From CAYPEZ01 sp964409985 (lineage in GTDB: Bacteria > Patescibacteriota > Minisyncoccia > Phycocordibacterales > UBA6899), in assembly GCA_964409985.1 (NCBI GenBank), contig CAYPEZ010000002.1:1-39933 (forward strand): 39,933 nucleotides of DNA. Reading direction: 5' to 3'. This document shows, piece after piece, positions 29,313 to 37,393 of the stretch. The notes under the pieces are model-generated. The model saw nothing but the letters and a program-made list of their open reading frames with translations, was not told the origin of the DNA and searched no databases. Within the stretch, counting starts at the first letter, position 1, and each line of letters starts with the position of its first letter. The position numbers and the translations under genes are program-made.

Positions 29313-29342
29313 ACAAAACCAGAGAAAACTCTCTGGTTTTGT
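29313..29342 (+). terminator. rho-independent terminator downstream of tRNA-Phe
   Basis: ACAAAACCAGAGA (29313-29325) pairs with TCTCTGGTTTTGT (29330-29342), a 13-bp perfect stem with a T-rich right arm. It follows the duplicated tRNA end by 6 bp. Confidence 0.75.
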
Positions 29343-29412
29343 CTTATGTGTAGGGAATTTCTATTATCAGCAATCCGCTGAAAAACAAGATGCGCACAGC
29401 ATTCTGGCCTTA

Positions 29413-29602
29413 TGGTATAGTCAAAGAGGAACTCAATAGCGAGGGGTGTAAGAATGAAAGCATGCATCGGTATTTTTTGCAGCTATCTTACCGAGCCGTC
29501 AATCACATCTTTCGGAAATCACAGGCAGTTCCCACGTTGGAAGTCTGTCCTCCTTGATTATCGTTGTCTTGTGACTTTAGGACTTTGGAAGCCCTGAATA
29601 AC
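29413..29602 (+). ncRNA. candidate small RNA or 47-codon gene with own promoter
   Basis: An extended -10 box TGGTATAGT (29413-29421) predicts a transcript from about 29428 that would end at the terminator 29603-29630, about 200 nt. Within it, ATG 29454 to TGA 29597 encodes 47 residues (starting MKACIGIFCSY) with a GAGGGG sequence 7 bp upstream. The composition is not convincing as protein. CGGTA/TACCG and TTCC/GGAA pairings suggest RNA structure instead. I cannot match it to a known small RNA. Confidence 0.35.
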
Positions 29603-29630
29603 AAAAAACACGCCGCATGGCGTGTTTTTT
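29603..29630. terminator. bidirectional terminator
   Basis: AAAAAACACGCC (29603-29614) pairs with GGCGTGTTTTTT (29619-29630) around GCAT. A-run and T-run flank it, so it works in both directions: for the candidate small RNA and for the SPFH gene that ends at 29636 on the minus strand. Confidence 0.85.
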
Positions 29631-29635
29631 TATTT

Positions 29636-30637
29636 TTATATCCCTTTGAGTAAAGGCAAATTCGTTGGGACATATATCGTCCCTTGGCGGTCCTTAAGCT
29701 CTTTAATAAAGAGGTACTGAAGATACTCACCAGAGAGGGAAGAGGAGATGATGCGCTGTGCATCGCGCTGTCCTTCAGCCTCAATGCGTTTTCGTTCTGC
29801 TTCTTTCTTCTCTTTCTCAAGAACGAAATCATATCGTTGCGATTCTTGTTCAGCAGTGAGCTTTTGCTCAATAGCACCTGCAAGCTCAGGTGGCAAAACG
29901 ACATTTCGCAACAACGTAGATTCAATCACAATACCCCGCGGTCCAATATTTTCTGATAATTTACGTTCAATTTCAGAAACGACAACATCTCGCTTTTCGG
30001 AATAGATATCTTTTGCTTCATAGTTTGCAATCACCTCACGAATAACACTGCGAACTTCTGGACGAATAAGATTCTGCTCATATTCCGTTCCAAGAGTTTT
30101 GTAGACGTCCGATGCTTTTTCCTCTTCAAGGCGATAGAGGATGGTAATATCAAGCAATACTTTAAGTCCCTCCTTAGTAAGAGTCTCGATCGAATCATCA
30201 CCATGAATGACTCCCTCATCTGCGACACTCGACATTGTGTATTGTTGCGTCCGAATACTCATCTTCACAATACTGGCAAGGGGATTCACAAGATTAAATC
30301 CGGAGTGAATCTCCTGATCACGGACTTTTCCAAAGAGATGGTATACCCCCGTCGATCCTGCAGGGATAATCACCACCATATTCACCAAAAGAACTATAAC
30401 GAAAAGAAGTATGACGATTGCACGAAACCCAAATCGGATTTTGGAAAGCACAGCTTGAGTATCAGGTGAAGGTGGCATAGTTGAAAATGATGAAGGGATA
30501 GACCCAGAATAACGAATAAAGAAAAACGCAAGCGCACCGAGCACAACGAAAGGAACAATAATCTGAGGAAAGATATTCCCAATGACAAAAAGAAGGACAA
30601 TGGCGCCAAGAATGACTTTCTGTGTCTTTTGATCCAT
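29636..30637 (-). CDS. SPFH/prohibitin-family membrane protein
   Basis: 333 residues. Two hydrophobic regions come first (about residues 7-43 and 67-92), then the SPFH/band-7 domain (about 93-265), starting at IIPAGSTGVYHLFGKVRDQEI and including VIREVIANYEAKDIYSEKRD. A charged coiled coil (about 268-300, EKEKKEAERKRIEAEGQRDA) and LPLLKGI at the end follow, as in prohibitin and HflC/K relatives. Such proteins form large membrane-bound rings that organise lipids or control membrane proteases. The first pair of helices is an addition to the usual layout. It starts 8 bp after the Hsp20 stop, so the two form a stress-type operon. Confidence 0.85.
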   Translation of the reverse strand: MDQKTQKVILGAIVLLFVIGNIFPQIIVPFVVLGALAFFFIRYSGSIPSSFSTMPPSPDTQAVLSKIRFGFRAIVILLFVIVLLVNMVVIIPAGSTGVYHLFGKVRDQEIHSGFNLVNPLASIVKMSIRTQQYTMSSVADEGVIHGDDSIETLTKEGLKVLLDITILYRLEEEKASDVYKTLGTEYEQNLIRPEVRSVIREVIANYEAKDIYSEKRDVVVSEIERKLSENIGPRGIVIESTLLRNVVLPPELAGAIEQKLTAEQESQRYDFVLEKEKKEAERKRIEAEGQRDAQRIISSSLSGEYLQYLFIKELKDRQGTIYVPTNLPLLKGI

Positions 30638-30645
30638 GGTGAATG

Positions 30646-31164
30646 CTAAACTGACTTGACTCGAAGTTCTTGAGTCCTGTGAGTATCAAGCTTAGGGAGG
30701 CGAACAATGAGTAGGCCGTATTTTTCGACGGCTTCAGCATTATCAGCATCAATCTCATACGGCAAGTCAATCACACGCTCAAAAGAACCCCAGTATAGTT
30801 CGTTTGCGAAATATTCTTCGGGGCGGTCTTTGGGCATTTCTCTCTTCCCACGGATGACCACGCGCTCTCTGGTAATAGAAATTTGGAGGTTCTCGGGAGT
30901 TACACCTGCGATCATTGATTGAACGATGAGGCTCCCGTCAGACTCATAAAGATCGACGAGAAGCTTACCGACGTCACTCTCTGCATCAGCATCATCAGTA
31001 TGTTGCACAGACAGATGCGTGTCTTTGCTCGCTTGAGGTTTTGCTGGAACTTCCACGCGCATTGTGGACGAATCAGCTCCGGTTTCATCCATAGAGGTTC
31101 CTTCCGTAGGACTATTGATCACCGTAGTCAGGCGGTCAAAAAATGATGGACGCTTCGTTGGCAT
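30646..31164 (-). CDS. small heat shock protein, Hsp20 family
   Basis: 172 residues from the ATG at 31164, chosen because the frame above it is poor and TTATAC precedes it by about 15 bp. An acidic, disordered-looking N-terminal region (about 1-70) precedes the alpha-crystallin domain (about 70-165): LLVDLYESDGSLIVQSMIAG, VTPENLQISI, ERVVIRGKRE, and the YGLLIVRLPKL strand with the family Gly-x-Leu signature. The usual C-terminal Ile-x-Ile tail is not evident. It is a holdase chaperone that binds unfolding proteins. The neighbour SPFH gene downstream suggests a joint role in membrane or envelope stress. Confidence 0.9.
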   Translation of the reverse strand: MPTKRPSFFDRLTTVINSPTEGTSMDETGADSSTMRVEVPAKPQASKDTHLSVQHTDDADAESDVGKLLVDLYESDGSLIVQSMIAGVTPENLQISITRERVVIRGKREMPKDRPEEYFANELYWGSFERVIDLPYEIDADNAEAVEKYGLLIVRLPKLDTHRTQELRVKSV

Positions 31165-31186
31165 ATAAAAATTGAGAGTGTATAAA

Positions 31187-31927
31187 TTAGCGACTAAGAA
31201 CAATGGTCGTCGGAGGAGCCGAAAGCCCTGGATGAACACGCCGAACGATCTCACAGAGGAGTAGGAGCGTAATTGCAGCTAGCCACAAACCTCCGAAGAC
31301 TAGATACAGCGAATCTCCGTCGCTCTTCATTATAGAAAAGTTAAAAGCGGTGTGCAATAAGATTGCCACAGAAAGCCCAGTCCATAGTGCGTGTCGACGA
31401 CCCTTTTCTCCTGTATAAAACGCCATACCAAGAAACGTTCCGATCGCAGCACCGCAAATGACATGAAGAAGACTTGCACCGATAAAACGGTAGTTCCCAA
31501 GAATAATAGCCATGGTTCCGTGACCCACACTAATTGGATCAATGAGAAACAAACTATTTTCGAGAGCTGAAAACCCCAATGAAACGGTTACAAGATATAT
31601 GACTCCGTCCATGGGTTCATCAAAATCCACACTCCGATATGACACAAGGAGAAACATACATAGTTTCGCTATTTCCTCAATTGCTGCCCAGAGAAGGAGG
31701 AGAACAAATGTATTTTCTTCGATTCCAACGTAGGACACAACAAGCTTTTGAAGAGGGTAGGCAATACCGACAGCCACCATCCCTCCCAAAAAGGCAAGCG
31801 TAATCATTGCTTTAGGTTCTGGATGGTCACCATCTTCACGAATCCAAAAACGCAACCACAAGAGAGCAGGAATGACTCCCCCTACAAGAGCGAGAAGGAT
31901 GGTTCCTAATGTAATGTCTCCGGCCAT
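31187..31927 (-). CDS. PrsW-family intramembrane protease
   Basis: 246 residues, about eight membrane helices. The PrsW/CPBP-type motifs are present: the glutamate pair in AAIEEIAKLC (Glu84, Glu85), GFSALEN (118-124), LLHVICGAAIGT with His155, and the later LLHTAFN. PrsW of Bacillus cleaves the anti-sigma factor RsiW at site 1; the substrate here is unknown. The ATG at 31927 is chosen; it overlaps the end of valS by 22 bp. A longer frame up to 31984 lies wholly within valS and begins with a Pro-rich stretch not like a membrane protein. It is the second gene of the valS transcript. Confidence 0.85.
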   Translation of the reverse strand: MAGDITLGTILLALVGGVIPALLWLRFWIREDGDHPEPKAMITLAFLGGMVAVGIAYPLQKLVVSYVGIEENTFVLLLLWAAIEEIAKLCMFLLVSYRSVDFDEPMDGVIYLVTVSLGFSALENSLFLIDPISVGHGTMAIILGNYRFIGASLLHVICGAAIGTFLGMAFYTGEKGRRHALWTGLSVAILLHTAFNFSIMKSDGDSLYLVFGGLWLAAITLLLLCEIVRRVHPGLSAPPTTIVLSR

Positions 31928-34104
31928 GATACAAGAGCAAGGGGTCGCTGATCTACTTTCCATGAAGATGGGAGGAGGCTCCAAAGTGCCTCAGTCACAA
32001 ACGGCATAAATGGGTGAAGCATGATGATTTGTTGTGACAAGAGACACACAAGAAGTTCACGAGCTGAGGACGCATCACTTCCTCCTTCACGAATACGCAC
32101 CTTTGTCTCCTCGATGATTTTATCAGCAAAGGTATGCCAAAAATAGTGGTACAACTTTTCTCCGGCAAGGGAATAACGGAAGTGCTCAATATCCCCAGTG
32201 ATGTCAGCAGCAATGTCACTGAACTCCTTTCGCATACGTTCATCTTGCGGTGAAAGAGGGGATGCTCCTTTCACATGACCTTCGGTTTGTTCAAGGACAA
32301 ACCGCGTCGCATTCCAAATTTTGTTTGCAAAGTTTTTGTACCCGCGGACTTTGTCTTCTGAAAGCTTAAGGTCATTTCCTGGCGCAGCGCCAATGACGAG
32401 AGACAACCGAGTAGCATCAGCACCATATTTCTCAATCATATCTAAAGGATCGATGATGTTTCCAAGAGATTTTGACATCTTGCGCCCTTTCGCATCACGA
32501 ACAAGACCATGGAGATACACAGTCTTAAAGGGAATATCACCCAGCAGATATGTTGTCATCAATATCATCCGTGCCACCCAGAAAAAGAGAATATCGTATC
32601 CGGTTTCGAGCACTGTGGTGGGGTGATATGCATGAAGATCGCTTGTATCTTCTGGCCATCCCAATGTTGAGAATGTCCACAAACCAGATGAGAACCATGT
32701 ATCGAGTGTGTCTGGATCTTGCTCCCATCCATTATCTGCGGGGGGAACGATATCGACATATATTTCATCTCCCCGATACCAAACAGGAATTCTGTGGCCA
32801 AACCAGATTTGTCTAGAGATACACCAGTCACGGAGATTTTCAATCCAATGGAAATAGGTCTTTTCGAATCGGTCGGGGAGTATAGCAATTCCGTCTTGAG
32901 CAACGGCTTCCTTCATGAGGCGCTTCAAGGTTGTGCGAGTCCCTTCAGGAATGTTTTGAATCTTTGAGGGGCCCATTGTGAACTCCTGGTCCACAGCAAT
33001 AAACCACTGGAGTTTAGGGAGAGGCTCAACAATAGCTCCGGTTCGCTCTGCAGTGGAGACGTTCTGAGTGATTTCTTCCTCCTTCTCGAGAAGTCCTTCC
33101 TCTCGAAGCCACGAGACAATCACTTCACGAGCCTCTGTTGTTTTCTTTCCCAATATCCGTTCATCTCCAACCATCATCTTTGCACGCTCATCAATCACTT
33201 GGACAAGAGGGAGCTTGTGCTTTTCCCCCATAAGCCAATCAGCTGAACTGTGTGCTGGAGTTACTCCGAGAGCTCCCGTCCCAAATTCTTTATCAACCGA
33301 CTCATCGGCAATCACGCGAATATGGATATGGACCCCACAAAAGAGGGCATCGTACTCTTTACCAACATACTCCTTGTATCGTTCATCGGAAGGATGGACG
33401 GCGACCGCAGTATCACCAACTTTTGTCTCTGGTCGCGTTGTTGAAATCAAGATAGGGAAATCCTTCGCATATCGAAAAGTGTAGAGTTTTGCCTTTCGCT
33501 CCTCATACACAAGCTCATCATCTGAGATCGTTGTCTGACCTTTTGGATCCCAGTTCACAACACGATGTCTGCGAACGATAAGCCCATCGTCATACATCTT
33601 TTTGAATGCTGTTCGCACAGCGCGCTCACGTTTTTGATCGAGCGTATACGCTTCACGAGACCAATCCACAGAAGCGCCCATCATGCGCACTTGATTCACG
33701 ATTGTGTCGTGGCTTTGTTGGGCAAATGATTCAACTCGCTGGAGAAATGCTTCGCGTCCCAAATCTCTACGACGAAGTTTTTCTTTCTCAAGCTCCTTCT
33801 CTACCTTTGATTGTGTTGCTATCGCTGCATGATCTGTCCCTGGGATCCAAAGTGTACGGAATCCCTTCATGCGATGAAAACGGACCATGATATCTTCTAT
33901 GGCAAGCATGGCTGCGTGGCCCATATGGAGTGTCCCCGTAACGTTTGGTGGAGGAAGTACGATAGAGAAAGTGGGTGCACTTTGATCAACATATCCAGCA
34001 CGAATCTGTTCATCAGGATTTGCAACTGCTTTAGCATCCCAGAAAGACCTTATGCGAGCTTCTTCAACTTTCGGATCGTACGGTTTTTTAAGTTTTTCAT
34101 CCAT
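31906..34104 (-). CDS. valS: valyl-tRNA synthetase, C-terminally short
   Basis: Charges tRNA-Val with valine, class I, cytosolic. The HIGH motif is PPPNVTGTLHMGHA (about residues 51-64) and the KMSKS loop is GRKMSKSLGN (about 536-545). The editing domain that removes Thr from mischarged tRNA is present (STTRPETKVGDTAVAVHP, GTGALGVTPAH). The protein has 732 residues, against about 850-950 in most bacteria. It stops just after the anticodon-binding domain (HPFMPFVTEALWSLL) and lacks the C-terminal coiled-coil arm that contacts the tRNA elbow. No frameshift is seen, so the shortening looks native. An extended -10 box (TGTTATACT) lies 22 bp before the ATG on the minus strand. tRNA-Val(CAC) is at 39289. 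Confidence 0.95.
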   Translation of the reverse strand: MDEKLKKPYDPKVEEARIRSFWDAKAVANPDEQIRAGYVDQSAPTFSIVLPPPNVTGTLHMGHAAMLAIEDIMVRFHRMKGFRTLWIPGTDHAAIATQSKVEKELEKEKLRRRDLGREAFLQRVESFAQQSHDTIVNQVRMMGASVDWSREAYTLDQKRERAVRTAFKKMYDDGLIVRRHRVVNWDPKGQTTISDDELVYEERKAKLYTFRYAKDFPILISTTRPETKVGDTAVAVHPSDERYKEYVGKEYDALFCGVHIHIRVIADESVDKEFGTGALGVTPAHSSADWLMGEKHKLPLVQVIDERAKMMVGDERILGKKTTEAREVIVSWLREEGLLEKEEEITQNVSTAERTGAIVEPLPKLQWFIAVDQEFTMGPSKIQNIPEGTRTTLKRLMKEAVAQDGIAILPDRFEKTYFHWIENLRDWCISRQIWFGHRIPVWYRGDEIYVDIVPPADNGWEQDPDTLDTWFSSGLWTFSTLGWPEDTSDLHAYHPTTVLETGYDILFFWVARMILMTTYLLGDIPFKTVYLHGLVRDAKGRKMSKSLGNIIDPLDMIEKYGADATRLSLVIGAAPGNDLKLSEDKVRGYKNFANKIWNATRFVLEQTEGHVKGASPLSPQDERMRKEFSDIAADITGDIEHFRYSLAGEKLYHYFWHTFADKIIEETKVRIREGGSDASSARELLVCLLSQQIIMLHPFMPFVTEALWSLLPSSWKVDQRPLALVSWPETLH

Positions 34105-34498
34105 AAAACTGAGGAGTGATGAGGTCAGTATAACAAAAAATATCTAAAAAATCCTTCAATTCTTGGGTATACTATCGGACACATAACAGACATTCTATCG
34201 GACATCATTAAATGTCCGATATGTGGCTCTGTGGAAGGATAAAATGATATCCAACACTATTGACAGTTTGTAAAGCGTAAGTATAATTATCATAGTTTCT
34301 TCGCAATAAAAAACAGGAAGATCTCGGCTGCGAATTCTCTCTCATTGAACCCTCGAATGCTTCTCCTGCATTTGAGCGAAATGTCTATCTGTATCTCAGA
34401 CAGACTGGGTATTCGCGCTGTTGTGTGCCTTGTGTTTTTTCAGTATTTTAGCTGTCAATTTTATTCATATTTATCACTCATTCTTAATTTCTTCATCT
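34105..34498. other. divergent intergenic region, valS / surface protein, with operator-like repeats
   Basis: TATCGGACAT (34196-34205) and ATGTCCGATA (34212-34221) form a perfect 10-bp inverted repeat with a 6-bp centre. A third half-site TATCGGACA lies at 34173-34181, directly after a TATACT box. The spacing between direct half-sites is 23 bp, about two helical turns. This looks like a binding site for a dimeric regulator. Further right is the strong promoter described separately and a 5' leader of about 200 nt with no convincing gene. Confidence 0.55.
34260..34287 (+). promoter_or_regulatory. consensus promoter of the surface-protein gene
   Basis: TTGACA (34260-34265), a 16-bp spacer and TATAAT (34282-34287): both boxes are full consensus. 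Transcription from about 34294 gives a leader of about 205 nt before the ATG at 34499, by far the longest leader in this window. Confidence 0.8.
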
Positions 34499-37339
34499 AT
34501 GTCCGCATACTCATCAACTCGTACGCTGTTCGCAATCATGCTCGCAATCATCCTTGCAATTTCCGGGATGCTCGTTACGCGCGCATACGCAAATGACGAT
34601 CAATCGACTGAGGTTCATTTTGAGACTCCTGCAGTCTCGACCGTGCTTGCCTTTGTCGCAGAACACGGAGAGCATGGACCACATTCTGAAAACACAACCG
34701 GAGGACAAGATGATGTCTCTCTCGACGACAAGGAAAGTCATGAAAAAAACCATCACGGAGATGACGAAGGCTCTCAGGCCTCTTCTTCCTGCACGGATAA
34801 TGGCGGAACAAATGGACAAGGAGGGACGCCTTCGACCCCAGCACCAGCAACGATTGTTGCGACAAAAATCATCTGTCAGAATGAGGCAGATCTTCCAAAT
34901 TGGGGAACTGGTGGAGCAGGGAGTATCACAGCACAAACTGCAACAGATTGGATCACTGCTCATCCAGGATGCTCACTCACCGAAGGATGGAAGTTCCAGT
35001 ACGCACAAGGGTACACATATAATCCTGGCGATGCCTTCATTAACATGGCAGGCGATCCTTGGATGACTGTTGGACCAACAAATGCGCAGGGATCAGTTTC
35101 TTGGCAGGTTCCAGTTATGGAAAACGGCAGTTCGGTGATTAGTGTCCGCGAAGTACTTCTTTCTGGGTTTCTTCCTTTCACACACGAAGCAACTCCAGAC
35201 AACTCAAACAGTATTTCTGCTGAAATGTACTGTTCTGATGACATCTATAATTACGATAATCTTGATTATGTTGCGAACCCAGTCTCAGGGAATACCTACT
35301 ATTGTGTCGCCTGGAACGTCCGCCAAGCCTCCCAGCTCTCCCAGTGCTCTGACTCAATAGACAATGATGGAGATGGGTCAATAGACTTCCCAGCAGATGC
35401 AGGATGTACAAGCGCAACAGACAACGATGAGCATAATAGCGAGAACAATCCCCCTATCATCACTCTCGTTGGAGAAAACCCAGTAACGCTTACCATTGGA
35501 ACTGTGTTCTCGGACCCAGGAGCCACAGCATCTGATCCAGAAGATGGAGTTCTCACTCCTTCTGTCACGGGTTCAGTCAACATAAATACCATTGGAACAT
35601 ACACTCTCACCTATACAGCAACTGATTCTAAGGGGCTCTCTGTATCAGTCACACGCACGGTCAATATTGTCCCCGTAGGAACGACGTTCCAGTGCTCTGA
35701 CTCAATAGACAATGATGGAGATGGGTCAATAGACTTCCCAGCAGATGCAGGATGTACAAGCGCAACAGACAACGATGAGAATAACGCTCCGATCATTACC
35801 CTCATTGGAGAGAGTTCAATCTCAGTTGTCATTGGAAACGCATACACAGATCTCGGAGCAACCGCAACCGATACTGAGGATGGGAACATTACATCGAACA
35901 TTGTTGCTACAGGAACAGTCGATACTGCGACACTAGGAACATACACTATTCGTTACAACGTTTCTGATTCAAAGGGACTTGCTGCCACCGAAGTCACTCG
36001 TACGGTTACTGTTGTGTCTACTCCTGTGAACCCACCATCAGGTGGTGGGGGAGGAGGTGGATCAGTTCCACCAAAATGTTCTAACGGCGCAGATGACGAT
36101 GGTGATGGAAAGGCGGACTATCCTCAGGATCCTGGATGCGAAAGCTCGAACGATAATGACGAGACAGATCAAGGCGCTACGAGTGGTGGAGGCGTAGGAG
36201 CCCCAGGACTTCAGATTTTCAACGAGCGCCTTGTTATGCTCTCGTCCACATCAGCAAAGATCACTTGGAACACCAATCTTCTTGCCGATAGCCGCGTTGT
36301 TTATGGAGACCTTTCAAAGAACCCGGTCGGATCAGCGCCTATGTATGGGTACATGGAGACAACCAGCACAAGCTCAGTCGCAACATCAAGCCATGAAATG
36401 GTTGTCACTAACCTCCCTGGAAATGCAGTGACGTTCTTCCGCCCTGTTTCATCCAATGGCGCAAGCACGGTCGTTGGAGTAGAACTTGTGACGCCTGTAG
36501 TCGCAGGAAGTTGTACGTATCTTGAAAAATACCTCCGCCTCGGGTACTCAAATGATCCCGTCGAAGTGACAAAACTCCAACGCTTTCTCAAAGAATACGA
36601 AGGATTTACGAACCTTGCAGTGACAGGAGTATTTGATCTTGCCACTGACAAAGCTGTCCGCGAATTCCAAGATAAATATGCGACCGATGTGCTCACACCA
36701 TGGGGACTTCCTGGAAACACTGGGTATGTGTACTACACGACTCAGAAGAAAGTTAATGAAATCTATTGTCAGCGCGCATTTCCACTTTCTGCCTCACAAC
36801 TTCTTGAAATCGATGCGTATGCTCAAACAATGCGTAGTGGAAATACTGGATCTGTGTCGGTCAACATCAGCAACATCCCAACAACACAGCCATCACTTTC
36901 AGTAACACCATCTTCTGGAGTTGGATCAGTCTCTAAGCCTGTTTCTAAGCCTGTCATTGACCTCGCGAAGATCGATCTATCGGAAGTCGCTCCAAAGACT
37001 CCTGTGACAGAACTTGTTCCTCAAACAGGGGACATCGCTTCTGGCGAGCAGACCAACGAGTCATACACGGGGAAGAAAGGATTTGGACTTTCACTTCGTG
37101 ACCTCTTTGCAGCAGTTCCTACTGTTGGAAAAAAAGACATTGAGCGTGTTACAACCACGACAATAGACAGCGCTCCTTGTGGAACAGTACTCGGAACGAC
37201 GACAACACTCACTGCAAGTATCGCAAAGGCACTCAGCACAGAGCGTGGAGCCCTTTGGGTTTGGCTCATCCTCTTTGCTCTCATTCTTGGCCTTGGCTTC
37301 ATCATGGCTCGCCGCAACCGACAAACATCTCTACGGTAA
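34499..37339 (+). CDS. large surface protein: TSP3-like, DUF5011 and peptidoglycan-binding domains
   Basis: 946 residues. A signal peptide (about 1-29, ending VTRAYAND) precedes a low-complexity acidic/His region (30-120). Three calcium-binding TSP3-like repeats follow, CSDSIDNDGDGSIDFPADAG at about 282 and 398, and CSNGADDDGDGKADYPQDPG at about 527. Between them are two DUF5011/HYR-like immunoglobulin folds (about 318-395 and 431-512). Then come a Gly-rich linker, an Fn3-like domain (about 575-665), a peptidoglycan-binding domain (about 674-765, LRLGYSNDPVEVTKLQRFLK) and a C-terminal membrane helix (about 917-938) followed by arginines. The protein is thus exported, anchored at its C-terminus and able to hold the wall. 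An adhesin or wall-spanning structural protein is likely. The ATG at 34499 begins the signal peptide. Confidence 0.85.
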   Translation: MSAYSSTRTLFAIMLAIILAISGMLVTRAYANDDQSTEVHFETPAVSTVLAFVAEHGEHGPHSENTTGGQDDVSLDDKESHEKNHHGDDEGSQASSSCTDNGGTNGQGGTPSTPAPATIVATKIICQNEADLPNWGTGGAGSITAQTATDWITAHPGCSLTEGWKFQYAQGYTYNPGDAFINMAGDPWMTVGPTNAQGSVSWQVPVMENGSSVISVREVLLSGFLPFTHEATPDNSNSISAEMYCSDDIYNYDNLDYVANPVSGNTYYCVAWNVRQASQLSQCSDSIDNDGDGSIDFPADAGCTSATDNDEHNSENNPPIITLVGENPVTLTIGTVFSDPGATASDPEDGVLTPSVTGSVNINTIGTYTLTYTATDSKGLSVSVTRTVNIVPVGTTFQCSDSIDNDGDGSIDFPADAGCTSATDNDENNAPIITLIGESSISVVIGNAYTDLGATATDTEDGNITSNIVATGTVDTATLGTYTIRYNVSDSKGLAATEVTRTVTVVSTPVNPPSGGGGGGGSVPPKCSNGADDDGDGKADYPQDPGCESSNDNDETDQGATSGGGVGAPGLQIFNERLVMLSSTSAKITWNTNLLADSRVVYGDLSKNPVGSAPMYGYMETTSTSSVATSSHEMVVTNLPGNAVTFFRPVSSNGASTVVGVELVTPVVAGSCTYLEKYLRLGYSNDPVEVTKLQRFLKEYEGFTNLAVTGVFDLATDKAVREFQDKYATDVLTPWGLPGNTGYVYYTTQKKVNEIYCQRAFPLSASQLLEIDAYAQTMRSGNTGSVSVNISNIPTTQPSLSVTPSSGVGSVSKPVSKPVIDLAKIDLSEVAPKTPVTELVPQTGDIASGEQTNESYTGKKGFGLSLRDLFAAVPTVGKKDIERVTTTTIDSAPCGTVLGTTTTLTASIAKALSTERGALWVWLILFALILGLGFIMARRNRQTSLR
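35341..35431 (+). repeat. 91-bp perfect internal repeat, copy 1
   Basis: Encodes the first TSP3-like repeat of the surface protein. It appears to be base-for-base identical to 35689-35779 (offset 348 bp), including third codon positions. Confidence 0.85.
35689..35779 (+). repeat. 91-bp perfect internal repeat, copy 2
   Basis: Identical to 35341-35431. The DUF5011-like domains next to each copy have diverged, so the identity is limited to the calcium-binding repeat. This suggests recent duplication or gene conversion within the gene. Confidence 0.85.
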
Positions 37340-37358
37340 TACATCGGTTATTCAATAG

Positions 37359-37393
37359 CAGAAAAACACCTCATGTATTGGGGTGTTTTTCTG
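37359..37393. terminator. bidirectional terminator between the surface-protein gene and tsaD
   Basis: CAGAAAAACACC (37359-37370) pairs with GGTGTTTTTCTG (37382-37393). A- and T-runs within the stem serve both strands. The tsaD stop codon lies in the loop. Confidence 0.85.

Noticed and set aside
28841..29467. Long minus-strand open frame across the tRNA-Phe region
   Set aside because: It runs antisense through the tRNA and its duplicated end, includes tRNA-derived peptide (CREPGS repeats) and has no start signal; it is a by-product of the tRNA sequence.
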